Below, piece by piece: positions 43,370 to 50,982 of a stretch of 64,000 nucleotides of DNA (within the stretch, counting starts at the first letter, position 1; every line of letters starts with the position of its first letter). Made by a program: the position numbers and the translations under genes. The stretch is taken from NCBI GenBank assembly GCA_963677445.2, contig CAXXGF010000045.1, positions 1-64,000 of the forward strand. The letters run 5' to 3'. Origin of the DNA: G963677445 sp963677445. GTDB lineage: Bacteria > Bacteroidota > Ignavibacteria > Ignavibacteriales > Melioribacteraceae. Under the pieces are notes generated by a model. It did not search any database and was not told the origin of the DNA. It was given only the letters and a program-made list of their open reading frames with translations.

Positions 43370-44438
43370 TAAGGCTCTCCATTGTTTTTCTGCTCTGTAC
43401 CCGGCTTCTCAATCCCCTGAGTACATATGAAAATTTTCCGGAAAATTCTGAATTGAATTCAGCGGCGCTCTCAACATCGGAAACAGCGTCTGTGGAAAAG
43501 CTGAAAGTCTCTCCGGTGATTGTGCCTTCATAAAGCATTTCTTTTCCGGTTTCGGAATACAATTCGGCAACTATTTCAATTTTGTTTTCAAGATCATTTT
43601 TAATTTTTCTTTTAAGAGTAACAAGAAGAATCCGGCCTGTTTTTTCAACCATCATTTTTCTGAAAATGTTTGAAAAAGAATAGTATTTATTCTGGATAAG
43701 ATAAACGGCCAGCAATTTCTCAATTTTCGAATGGGTTTCATTGCCGAATATATCAGCTTCGCATCTGTTATCCAGGTCAGCCGATTCAAGCAAATCATTC
43801 GCGCCCGGTTTTCCAAGATCATCAACCAGATTTAACAGGTGACAATTTTCAGGATGAATTGAAACTTCATTTCTGATTTCGCCGAAAAGTGTATCGGCGG
43901 TAATCATCAGATAATTGAAATATTCCGCGTGCTGACGGGGGTCTTTTAATCCGCCGGTAATGGCTGTAAACTGATCTATAACCTCCTCATTATAAATGTT
44001 CATCTTCTCAAATAATTCAGCATAAAACTCAATCCTGCTTTTCACCAGGGGAAGATTCTTTTTCAGGAGTACGGCAATAACTTTCCGGGCTGAAACAGAT
44101 CTTTCCATACCAAGAATTCCGGCAGCATATACAGCTATACTATCGCCGGCTGAAGAATTAAAAAGATTATTGATCTTTAGCACAGGGGGTTCGGAACTTA
44201 AAAGCCTGCCAAGAATAACCTCTCCTTTAACGGCGTTCAGCGGCAGCCTTGACTGAAATACACGGCCATCAATTATTACCTTATAAACAGAGCCGAATTT
44301 TTCCAGCACTTCTATTTTGGAAAGTTCTTCGTTCTTCTTCATACGGCCAAATCCGGATAAACCGGACTTTTTTAATTCAGGGGTGATATTTCTTTTGGCT
44401 TCGTACATTCGTTTATCAGGCTCCCGCCATAGTTTCAC
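43356..44438 (-). CDS. Unknown flagellar-operon protein, 360 aa (weakly FliK-like)
   Basis: Not firmly recognised. Residues about 40-90 (VLEKFGSVYKVIIDGRVFQSRLPLNAVKGEVILGRLLSSEP, described by its beta-rich pattern) recall domains found in FliK-like secretion proteins. Residues about 100-260 are helical. The C-terminal part (about 275-360) has alternating beta strands (ILLVTLKRKIKNDLENKIEI, LYEGTITGETFSFST). No signal peptide. It overlaps its upstream neighbour by 23 bases and is probably a flagellar structural or control protein. The FliK link is tentative. Confidence 0.6.
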   Translation of the reverse strand: MKLWREPDKRMYEAKRNITPELKKSGLSGFGRMKKNEELSKIEVLEKFGSVYKVIIDGRVFQSRLPLNAVKGEVILGRLLSSEPPVLKINNLFNSSAGDSIAVYAAGILGMERSVSARKVIAVLLKKNLPLVKSRIEFYAELFEKMNIYNEEVIDQFTAITGGLKDPRQHAEYFNYLMITADTLFGEIRNEVSIHPENCHLLNLVDDLGKPGANDLLESADLDNRCEADIFGNETHSKIEKLLAVYLIQNKYYSFSNIFRKMMVEKTGRILLVTLKRKIKNDLENKIEIVAELYSETGKEMLYEGTITGETFSFSTDAVSDVESAAEFNSEFSGKFSYVLRGLRSRVQSRKTMESLNVLA

Positions 44439-44979
44439 TTCTTAAATATTCAAGTCTTTCTTTGGCCGATCTCACTCTTGCCGCCAGTTCAATTTCTCCT
44501 TTGGATATATTAAACTTTTTTGCCGCTGAGGTAATAAACCTTTCATCCTGAACAAGTTTTCTGGAAGGATTACTAAGCGATTCCCTTACCATCTGTCTCT
44601 CTGAATCATCAAGTATAATAACTTTCTCTTCACGCATCATCCTGATATTGCGTTTCAGTTCGTTGACTTTCTCCGACTGTTTTTTCTTTGCTGCTCTGCG
44701 AACTCCCACAAACAACATTGAAAAAGCGGCCGCTCCTCCCATCAGATAATACTTCCAGGCGGCTCCTCCTTCTGTCGACGCAACCAGGGCTGGTTTGTTT
44801 TCAACCTTCTCCTCGCCAAAAAGAGAGTCAAAACTGCCATTGTCACCGGATACATTTTCTTGCGCGGGCGCTTTAGAGTTTCCGGCTATTTTTCCGGCTT
44901 TATTATCCGAAACGGCGTTCTGCCCGAAATTGACCGAGCAGAAAAAAACCAAAACCATTATTATTATTACTCTTCTCAT
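44416..44979 (-). CDS. Unknown membrane protein of the flagellar operon, 187 aa
   Basis: Not recognised. A signal peptide (residues 1-19) is followed by a Ser/Asn/Glu-rich exported segment, a single membrane helix at about 76-93 (YYLMGGAAAFSMLFVGV), a basic patch and a cytoplasmic helical region to 187 (LKRNIRMMREEKVIILDDSE). It overlaps the downstream gene by 23 bases. It could be a membrane anchor for the flagellar signalling proteins encoded beside it. Confidence 0.6.
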   Translation of the reverse strand: MRRVIIIMVLVFFCSVNFGQNAVSDNKAGKIAGNSKAPAQENVSGDNGSFDSLFGEEKVENKPALVASTEGGAAWKYYLMGGAAAFSMLFVGVRRAAKKKQSEKVNELKRNIRMMREEKVIILDDSERQMVRESLSNPSRKLVQDERFITSAAKKFNISKGEIELAARVRSAKERLEYLRSETMAGA

Positions 44980-44985
44980 TTTATC

Positions 44986-46296
44986 TTACTTTCTTATTTT
45001 TCTTTTAAGTGGAAATGAGAGTGCAATTGTCGTGCCATGTGATTCGGTCGATTCGAATTCAGCTTTGCCTTCATGTTTTTTCATAAGATTTTCAATTATT
45101 CTCATGACCGATTTCTGGGAGGTATCGGAATCATTGGCTATGCCTTTGATGTAATCGGTGCTGATAAAGCGAACAATGATGTTATCTTTTATAAATTTAG
45201 TCTGAATTAATATTCCTCCGGAGCTGCTTTTTGCCGATTTTAGCACTGAAACTACATTGGAAAGCAGTTGATTTATCTGATCCGGGTGTGTTATCACCGG
45301 TGGAAGATTTTCCGAGAGATCATGGATTACTTCATAGTTATTGCTCTTGAAAGCGGAAAGAGTTATCTGATGATAGTTTTCAATCAGCTCATTTATATTA
45401 CAGGGTTCAACCTTTTTATTGACCTTGTTAATGTTAGAAAATTTGATGAGTCTATTAACCAACTGTTCAATTTTCTTCACTTGGCTTTTTATGGAATCCA
45501 GTTGTTCGGCATCTCCGTCATCAACCTTTTCCTTTATCATATCGGCATTGCTTAAAATAATCTGCAACGGAGAGAGAATATTATCGGCAATACCCATTGT
45601 CATTTCACCAACAGCCGAAAGTTTATAGTCGTTGGAAAGTTTGCTCTGATAAGACTGAAGATCATAATAGGCGTTTTTCAGCTCTTCACTTTTAAGTATA
45701 TATCTTACTTTGGGAAGAACCATACCGATAATAACCGGAAGAACATTCATCTCGGTGGCTGTTTCCGATATTGTTGAAAGTGAGGTAAGTATCGAAAGCG
45801 CCCCGAGCCTTTCACCTTTTTCGAATATCGGAATAATAAGGTAATTTAATTTGGAACCACTCGCGGTATAGGACTCAATATCGGGAATTATTGTCGGTTT
45901 GCCGGTTTCAAATATCCAGTCGAGTATTTCCTCTCTATGAATATTATTAATGAACTCACTTGTGTTTTTGTTTTCTTTATTAAAAACCGGATTCAGATTG
46001 AGTTTATGCTCATCAAAGAGGAAAAATTCAGCTTCCTTGGCCGAAATAATTCTTCTGACAGCGTCAAGAAGCGCATCAGAAATTTCACTAAGGCTTACAG
46101 TATCATTCATTTTGTTCTGAAGAAGATAGATGTACTTGAAGAAGTATGTAAACCTGTCCTCCTCTTCTCCGCTTCGTTTTTTCCCCGCAGGAGAAAATAT
46201 TTTCACTTCATCAGCGGGATGCTGAATCCTCGAAATATATTTTAATGAGTTATGAAATCTTTCATACTCAACGGTATTATCTTTAATCACTCTCAA
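44986..46296 (-). CDS. GAF-type histidine kinase homologue with phospho-acceptor His replaced by Asp
   Basis: 436 residues. Residues about 55-200 are a GAF-like sensor; a coiled linker (200-225) leads to the DHp domain (225-290) and a HATPase-like domain (about 320-430). Where kinases have G-I-A-H-E-I the protein has GIADNILSPL, with D238 encoded by GAT, so it cannot phosphorylate itself there. The ATPase part keeps an N-box-like Asn (LLSNVVSVL) and ends in SHGTTIALSFPL but lacks a DxGxG box. Probably a pseudokinase with scaffold or sensor function. It overlaps the HDOD gene upstream by four bases. Confidence 0.85.
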   Translation of the reverse strand: MRVIKDNTVEYERFHNSLKYISRIQHPADEVKIFSPAGKKRSGEEEDRFTYFFKYIYLLQNKMNDTVSLSEISDALLDAVRRIISAKEAEFFLFDEHKLNLNPVFNKENKNTSEFINNIHREEILDWIFETGKPTIIPDIESYTASGSKLNYLIIPIFEKGERLGALSILTSLSTISETATEMNVLPVIIGMVLPKVRYILKSEELKNAYYDLQSYQSKLSNDYKLSAVGEMTMGIADNILSPLQIILSNADMIKEKVDDGDAEQLDSIKSQVKKIEQLVNRLIKFSNINKVNKKVEPCNINELIENYHQITLSAFKSNNYEVIHDLSENLPPVITHPDQINQLLSNVVSVLKSAKSSSGGILIQTKFIKDNIIVRFISTDYIKGIANDSDTSQKSVMRIIENLMKKHEGKAEFESTESHGTTIALSFPLKRKIRK

Positions 46297-47168
46297 TTTA
46301 AGAACCTTATAGTTTCAAGTTGACTCTGAAAAAGATTTTCGTAGCCGGTAAAAAATTCATCCAGCTTTTCTTCACTTTCAATTTTTAATAATGACATTGA
46401 CTCCTGGTCAAATTCCAGACCTTTATCAAAGAAAAAATCACCACATTTAAAACGGGTGGTCATATAATCGGCAGCGTGAATGGTAGCGGCCAGTTCGGCG
46501 TTATTTTTCGCGTGTCCCGGGGTATGATGATTCAGAACCGCGTCGCAAAGATCAACCGGGAAATTCCATTTTTCGGCCAGGAAAAAACCGACTTCGGCAT
46601 GTGTAAGTCCGAGCGCCTCATTTTCGGCTTCTTTTAATGTGGCTCCTTCTGAGAAGAGCTGGTGTATCTGAACAAATTTTGAATGGAAATAACGATGAAT
46701 AACCGAGATACCGAGATCATGAAGAAATCCCCCGACAAAAGCTTCCTGGCTGTTGGCAATTCCCAGATCATCAGCGATTCTTTTGGAAGCGACACCGGTA
46801 AGAAATGAATGCTGCCAGAATTCTTTCTGATTGAGAAATTTATCCGATTTATTCTTGAATGATTCGATCATCGATAATGTGGAAACAATGCTCTTAAGCT
46901 CATCAAATCCTAAAAGAAGAATAGCGAATTCGATGGTGGATACCTTTCTCTGCAATCCGTAAAATGGAGAGTTCGCGATAGTCAGTATCTTGGTAACCAG
47001 GCTCTGATCTTTGGAAATTACTTTGTTAAGTTTAGAAACGCTGGTTGTCGTGTCGCTGAGAAGATTTATAACTTCCGTCATAAATTTCGGAATAGGGGGA
47101 AGATTATAAATGTTCATCAGAACAAGTTCGGTTTTTTCTCTTTTCTGTTCAATTTCCGGGTTATGCAT
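46293..47168 (-). CDS. HDOD-domain protein, copy 2
   Basis: 291 residues. HDOD domains are HD-related, usually non-catalytic signalling modules. NLPPIPKFMTEVINLLSD, ISKDQSLVTKILTIANSPFYGLQRKVSTIEFAI, GFLHDLGISVIHRYF and VLNHHTPGH are visible. It is a close paralogue of the protein encoded just upstream (47182-48060): the two share long stretches and lie 13 bases apart. Overlaps the pseudokinase gene by four bases. Confidence 0.92.
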   Translation of the reverse strand: MHNPEIEQKREKTELVLMNIYNLPPIPKFMTEVINLLSDTTTSVSKLNKVISKDQSLVTKILTIANSPFYGLQRKVSTIEFAILLLGFDELKSIVSTLSMIESFKNKSDKFLNQKEFWQHSFLTGVASKRIADDLGIANSQEAFVGGFLHDLGISVIHRYFHSKFVQIHQLFSEGATLKEAENEALGLTHAEVGFFLAEKWNFPVDLCDAVLNHHTPGHAKNNAELAATIHAADYMTTRFKCGDFFFDKGLEFDQESMSLLKIESEEKLDEFFTGYENLFQSQLETIRFLN

Positions 47169-47181
47169 ATAATTTCTCTCG

Positions 47182-48060
47182 TTAGATTGCTATTGCTTCA
47201 ATTTGTGTCTGCACCAGGTCCTTGTAACTTTCTACAAGTTCCTCGACGTAATTTCTGTCGCCAAGATCAAGAATTTCAATTACATTTTCATCAAGCTCCA
47301 GGCCTTCATCCCAGTAGAACTCACCCATCTGAAAATATTGTGTCATATAATCGGCAAGGTGAATAATAGCTGAAAGTTCAGGATAATTTTTGGAATGCAT
47401 CGGGCTGTGATGATTTAATATAGTTTCACCAAGCGATTCGGGAAGATTCCATTTCGAGCAGAGGAACTGCCCGATTTCCTGATGGGTAATGCCAAGAATT
47501 TTATATTCAGTCTCTATGTACCCCCCTTCATATTCTTTGACATATTCACATATCTGAACATACTCATCGGGGAAATACTGCCTGACAACCGAAACACCAA
47601 GATCATGCAGCAGACCGGCAATAAAAGCTTCGCCCGATTTTCTGTAACCCAGTTCCTCGGCAATATATTTTGCCATTGTGGCTGTAACAACAGAATGCAT
47701 CCAGAATTTTTTGTTATTCCAGTACTGATCATCCCTGCTGTTGAATGTTTCAAGGGCGGAAAGGGCAATAATGATATTCTTGATATGTGTAAAACCAAGA
47801 ATAACAATCGCGAATTCTACTGTGGATACTTTTCTCGGGAGCCCGAATAAGGGAGAGTTTGCTATTTTCAAAATTTTTGCTACCAGTCCCTGGTCTTTGC
47901 TGATAAGTTTTCCCAGGTCGGCAGCGCTTGTTTTAGGATTATCCAGAAGGCGGGATACCTCGAGCATTACAACCGGAATTGAGGGAAGATTCTGTATTCC
48001 CGCGAGAAACTTTTTCCGTTTCTCTTTTAATCCTTCTACTGCTGTATTATTCTCATTCAT
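47182..48060 (-). CDS. HDOD-domain protein, copy 1
   Basis: 292 residues, HDOD domain with NLPSIPVVMLEVSRLLDNP, KLISKDQGLVAKILKIANSP, VSTVEFAIVILGFTHIKNI, GLLHDLGVSVVRQYF and ILNHHSPMH. Tandem paralogue of the downstream gene; apparently a recent duplication kept in the operon. The start overlaps the fliA stop by eight bases. HDOD proteins often control motility or second-messenger signalling; no catalytic HD set is assured. Confidence 0.92.
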   Translation of the reverse strand: MNENNTAVEGLKEKRKKFLAGIQNLPSIPVVMLEVSRLLDNPKTSAADLGKLISKDQGLVAKILKIANSPLFGLPRKVSTVEFAIVILGFTHIKNIIIALSALETFNSRDDQYWNNKKFWMHSVVTATMAKYIAEELGYRKSGEAFIAGLLHDLGVSVVRQYFPDEYVQICEYVKEYEGGYIETEYKILGITHQEIGQFLCSKWNLPESLGETILNHHSPMHSKNYPELSAIIHLADYMTQYFQMGEFYWDEGLELDENVIEILDLGDRNYVEELVESYKDLVQTQIEAIAI

Positions 48061-48691
48061 AGATGCTGGTAAGTTTGGTTTTTAGCATTTTGATTATTTT
48101 GCTGTGTATTTGCGAAACCCTCGAAACTGTTATACCCAGGATTTCCGAAATTTCTTTGTAATTCAGATTCTCGAAATAATAGAGTGAAAGAATCTGCCGG
48201 TCGCGTTCATTAAGGTCTTTAATGGCTTCAATCAGCAGAGCCTTCTCTTCATTTTTTTCGGCAGTAACATCGGGCACATCGGTATCGGTATCCGGAATGG
48301 TTTCATAAAGAAGCGAACTTTCATCCTGGCCAATAGGCTTATGAAGAGAAACATTTGTATAATAATATTTTTCATTATTATCAGATGCGACTTTTCTCGG
48401 TTTTACCTGCACCTTTCTGATTTCATCAAGTATCTTTCCCCTGATCCTCTGAATGGCATATGTCTCGAATTTTGTTCCGTAATCAGGATCAAACCTGTCT
48501 ATTGCTTCGCTTAATCCTTCAATGCCAAACTGATAATAATCACTGTCTTCCAAAATTGTCTGGTTGACAAACTTGGAGTTGTAAATAACATAATGGACCA
48601 GATTGGTATAATTCATTATGATCTGCTTTTTAAGCATGGTCGTGGGGCATTCTTTAAATTTTGCCCAAAGCGTATCGTTATTCATTTTCAC
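48053..48691 (-). CDS. fliA: Flagellar sigma factor FliA (sigma-28 type), lacking region 3
   Basis: 212 residues. Region 2 is present (YYQFGIEGLSEAIDRFDPDYGTKFETYAIQRIRGKILDEIR), as is region 4 with its helix-turn-helix (DRQILSLYYFENLNYKEISEILGITVSRVSQIHSKIIKML). Between them only about 20 residues (VQVKPRKVASDNNEKYYYTN) precede the VSLHKP segment, against nearly 60 in E. coli FliA. The sigma-3 domain is therefore essentially absent. The C-terminus VSRVSQIHSKIIK is FliA-like. It overlaps the small membrane protein gene by 14 bases. Confidence 0.9.
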   Translation of the reverse strand: MKMNNDTLWAKFKECPTTMLKKQIIMNYTNLVHYVIYNSKFVNQTILEDSDYYQFGIEGLSEAIDRFDPDYGTKFETYAIQRIRGKILDEIRKVQVKPRKVASDNNEKYYYTNVSLHKPIGQDESSLLYETIPDTDTDVPDVTAEKNEEKALLIEAIKDLNERDRQILSLYYFENLNYKEISEILGITVSRVSQIHSKIIKMLKTKLTSIYE

Positions 48692-48917
48692 TATTCCCTA
48701 AAATATTATCTGCCATATCCTTGCTTTTTCTCTCGGGAAGCCTGTTAATACTTTTAATTACATAGATAGCCAACAGGCTGAGCAGAACGGTCAGAAAGAT
48801 GAAAACAGTAAAGGATCTTATAAGAATGTCTTCAGGTGAAAATCCTCTCTGGCTGAAAAATATCATCGAGAGAAAGAAAAAAAGAAAACCGACTTGTAAA
48901 ATTATTTTATTCATCAT
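48678..48917 (-). CDS. Small membrane protein between flhG and fliA, 79 aa
   Basis: Not recognised. Two hydrophobic segments (about 4-22 and 35-57) with a basic/acidic C-terminus (RLPERKSKDMADNILGNSENE). It overlaps fliA by 14 bases, so it is translated with it. A role in membrane placement of flagellar regulators is possible but only inferred from location. Confidence 0.6.
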   Translation of the reverse strand: MMNKIILQVGFLFFFLSMIFFSQRGFSPEDILIRSFTVFIFLTVLLSLLAIYVIKSINRLPERKSKDMADNILGNSENE

Positions 48918-49036
48918 ATCTCACACGTTTTTAGATTTATTTTTCAAAGATTGTACCACAAATTATTTTGGGGATTTATCTTCAAATCAGCCTGAAAAAT
49001 CAGATAAAAAATGGGGATACTTTAAGAAAGGGGATG

Positions 49037-49867
49037 TTAAAATTGGCGATTATTAGCCACTTGAGTAAATTCGGTAATTTTTTTGGAAATAGCCGCGATT
49101 TCACCAGTTGTTCTGTTATCAGGATGCCCTTTAACGAAAAGTTCCTGAGCGAGAACAGAGTTGACCAGTTTCGGTTCCTGACTGATAAATCCAAGCAGAT
49201 TTACCTTCTCTTTCAGAAAGTGGAATGAAGCTTCATAAAGATTCTTATAAGCAACCTCCCCTTCCTGAACCGATGAACATTTGTTTACCAGAAGTAGTTT
49301 TTCGCAGCCAAACTTTCGTTTTTTTATAATCTTTAACACAACATACGCATCCATTACAGATGTCGGTTCGGGGGTAATCACCAAAATAACCTTATCTGAG
49401 TGTTTCCATGTTGTCAGGTTCTGCTCAGTCACACCCGCCGCGCTGTCGAGGAGAATGAAATCATATTCATTTTCGATTTCATAAAGTTCATTAAAAGTTC
49501 TTTCCATCATAGACTGATCAAAAAAGGAAAAATCCAGATTGCCCGAGTCTCCGAAGATAATATCAAGGTTATCATGATAATTTGTTATGGTTTCCCTGAA
49601 GAGTGATTTGCCGGCAAGAAAATCGGTCAGATTCCTGTCAGGAACAGCGTTAAGCATAACATCAAGATTGGAAAGAGCCGGATTTGTATCCAGAACCAGC
49701 GCTCTTTTACCACTTTCCGCGAGAGTATAGGCCAGGTTAAGCAGCATTATAGTTTTACCTGTGCCCCCTTTACCCGAAGCGAAAGAGTATATCTTTTTAC
49801 TCTTCCTCGCCGGTTTCGAGTTATACATCTCACTCAGCTCGATTACTCTTTTAAGCTGGCCTGTCAT
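49037..49867 (-). CDS. flhG: Flagellar number regulator FlhG (MinD-like ATPase)
   Basis: 276 residues. Deviant Walker A FASGKGGTGKTIMLLNLAY, switch I/II regions LVLDTNPALSNLDVMLNA and FILLDSAAGVTEQNL, and the C-terminal amphipathic part place it in the MinD/FlhG family. With FlhF it controls flagellar number and position. Overlaps flhF by four bases, the normal arrangement. Confidence 0.95.
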   Translation of the reverse strand: MTGQLKRVIELSEMYNSKPARKSKKIYSFASGKGGTGKTIMLLNLAYTLAESGKRALVLDTNPALSNLDVMLNAVPDRNLTDFLAGKSLFRETITNYHDNLDIIFGDSGNLDFSFFDQSMMERTFNELYEIENEYDFILLDSAAGVTEQNLTTWKHSDKVILVITPEPTSVMDAYVVLKIIKKRKFGCEKLLLVNKCSSVQEGEVAYKNLYEASFHFLKEKVNLLGFISQEPKLVNSVLAQELFVKGHPDNRTTGEIAAISKKITEFTQVANNRQF

Positions 49868-50982
49868 GATACAATTTTTCCTGTAAATATCATTTTCGCG
49901 ATAAAGTCCGCGTCAGCCGAAATTATGTCATCAGGTATAACCTGTCCGTTTGTCAGGTACATTATCGGCTTATCAAATTTTGTCACAAGATTCAGTATAT
50001 TTCCAAACGCGACAGCTTCATCAATTTTGGTGAAAATAAAAGCGTTATAATTAAATATTGAAAATTTGTCGGCAATATCATAAAGATTTTTTGTAGTATT
50101 GGTTGAGGGCAAAACAAGGTAAGTCTCGTCAACCCCTGCCACATCGGTAAATTCTTTTGTCGATTTAAGCTGGTCATTCCGTTTCTGCGAACGGCCCGCC
50201 GTATCAATAAATACAATATCTTTTTTCCTGAACTGGTTCAGGATATCATTCATATCGGAAGGCTGATAAGCTACGAGAAGATCAATTTTTATCACCTCCG
50301 AAAATACCCTGAGCTGATCAATCGCGCCAAGACGATAGGTGTCAAGAGAAATAATTCCCACATCAAGCTTGTGAATAATTTTTGAAAGTGTCGCAAGCTT
50401 TGCTATGCAGGTTGTTTTTCCGACGCCTGTGGGACCTGTAAAAACGATTTTATAAGGTTTCTTTTTCCTGTTTATCTCAAAAGCGGTTGTGGGTATCATT
50501 GAGGAAATTGCCGAAATAGTATAATCATCTATATTTTCATTGTTGAGCAGAGAGATATTTTCATTTAGGTTATTCAACACTCTTCTTCTGACCAGATCAT
50601 CAACCTCCCGGTGATCCAGAGTTTCATCAATTTCTTTTATATCCTGTTTTATATCCTGGGGGACAGCATATTCATCTTTTCTTTTTTTCGTACTCTTTTC
50701 AGCATTCAGCGGTTTTGTTTCTTTTTCCTTCTCGAAAATATCTGATACTTTTTTAAGCTCATCCAGAAAGTTTAATTCTTTTTTTTCTTCAACTTCTTTT
50801 TCAATCTCCTCCTTCGCGCCGTTATCAAGCCCGGCAGTAACTTCAAACATTTTTCTCAAACCCAGTTTTGTTTCAGTTTTCACAATACGGGTACTGAGAA
50901 TTATCGAATCCTTTCCAAGTTCTTCCTTCATTTTTTCAGTAGCTTCTTTCAGAGTTGAAGCGAGAAATTTTTTAATTTTCAT
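49864..50982 (-). CDS. flhF: Flagellar biosynthesis GTPase FlhF
   Basis: 372 residues. SRP-type GTPase that places flagella. N-terminal basic/charged domain (1-150), then the NG GTPase domain: P-loop FTGPTGVGKTTCIAKLATL, ISLDTYRLGAIDQLRVFSE, DIVFIDTAGRSQKR and the specificity motif FTKIDEA. Overlaps flhA by 11 bases and flhG by four. Confidence 0.95.
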   Translation of the reverse strand: MKIKKFLASTLKEATEKMKEELGKDSIILSTRIVKTETKLGLRKMFEVTAGLDNGAKEEIEKEVEEKKELNFLDELKKVSDIFEKEKETKPLNAEKSTKKRKDEYAVPQDIKQDIKEIDETLDHREVDDLVRRRVLNNLNENISLLNNENIDDYTISAISSMIPTTAFEINRKKKPYKIVFTGPTGVGKTTCIAKLATLSKIIHKLDVGIISLDTYRLGAIDQLRVFSEVIKIDLLVAYQPSDMNDILNQFRKKDIVFIDTAGRSQKRNDQLKSTKEFTDVAGVDETYLVLPSTNTTKNLYDIADKFSIFNYNAFIFTKIDEAVAFGNILNLVTKFDKPIMYLTNGQVIPDDIISADADFIAKMIFTGKIVS

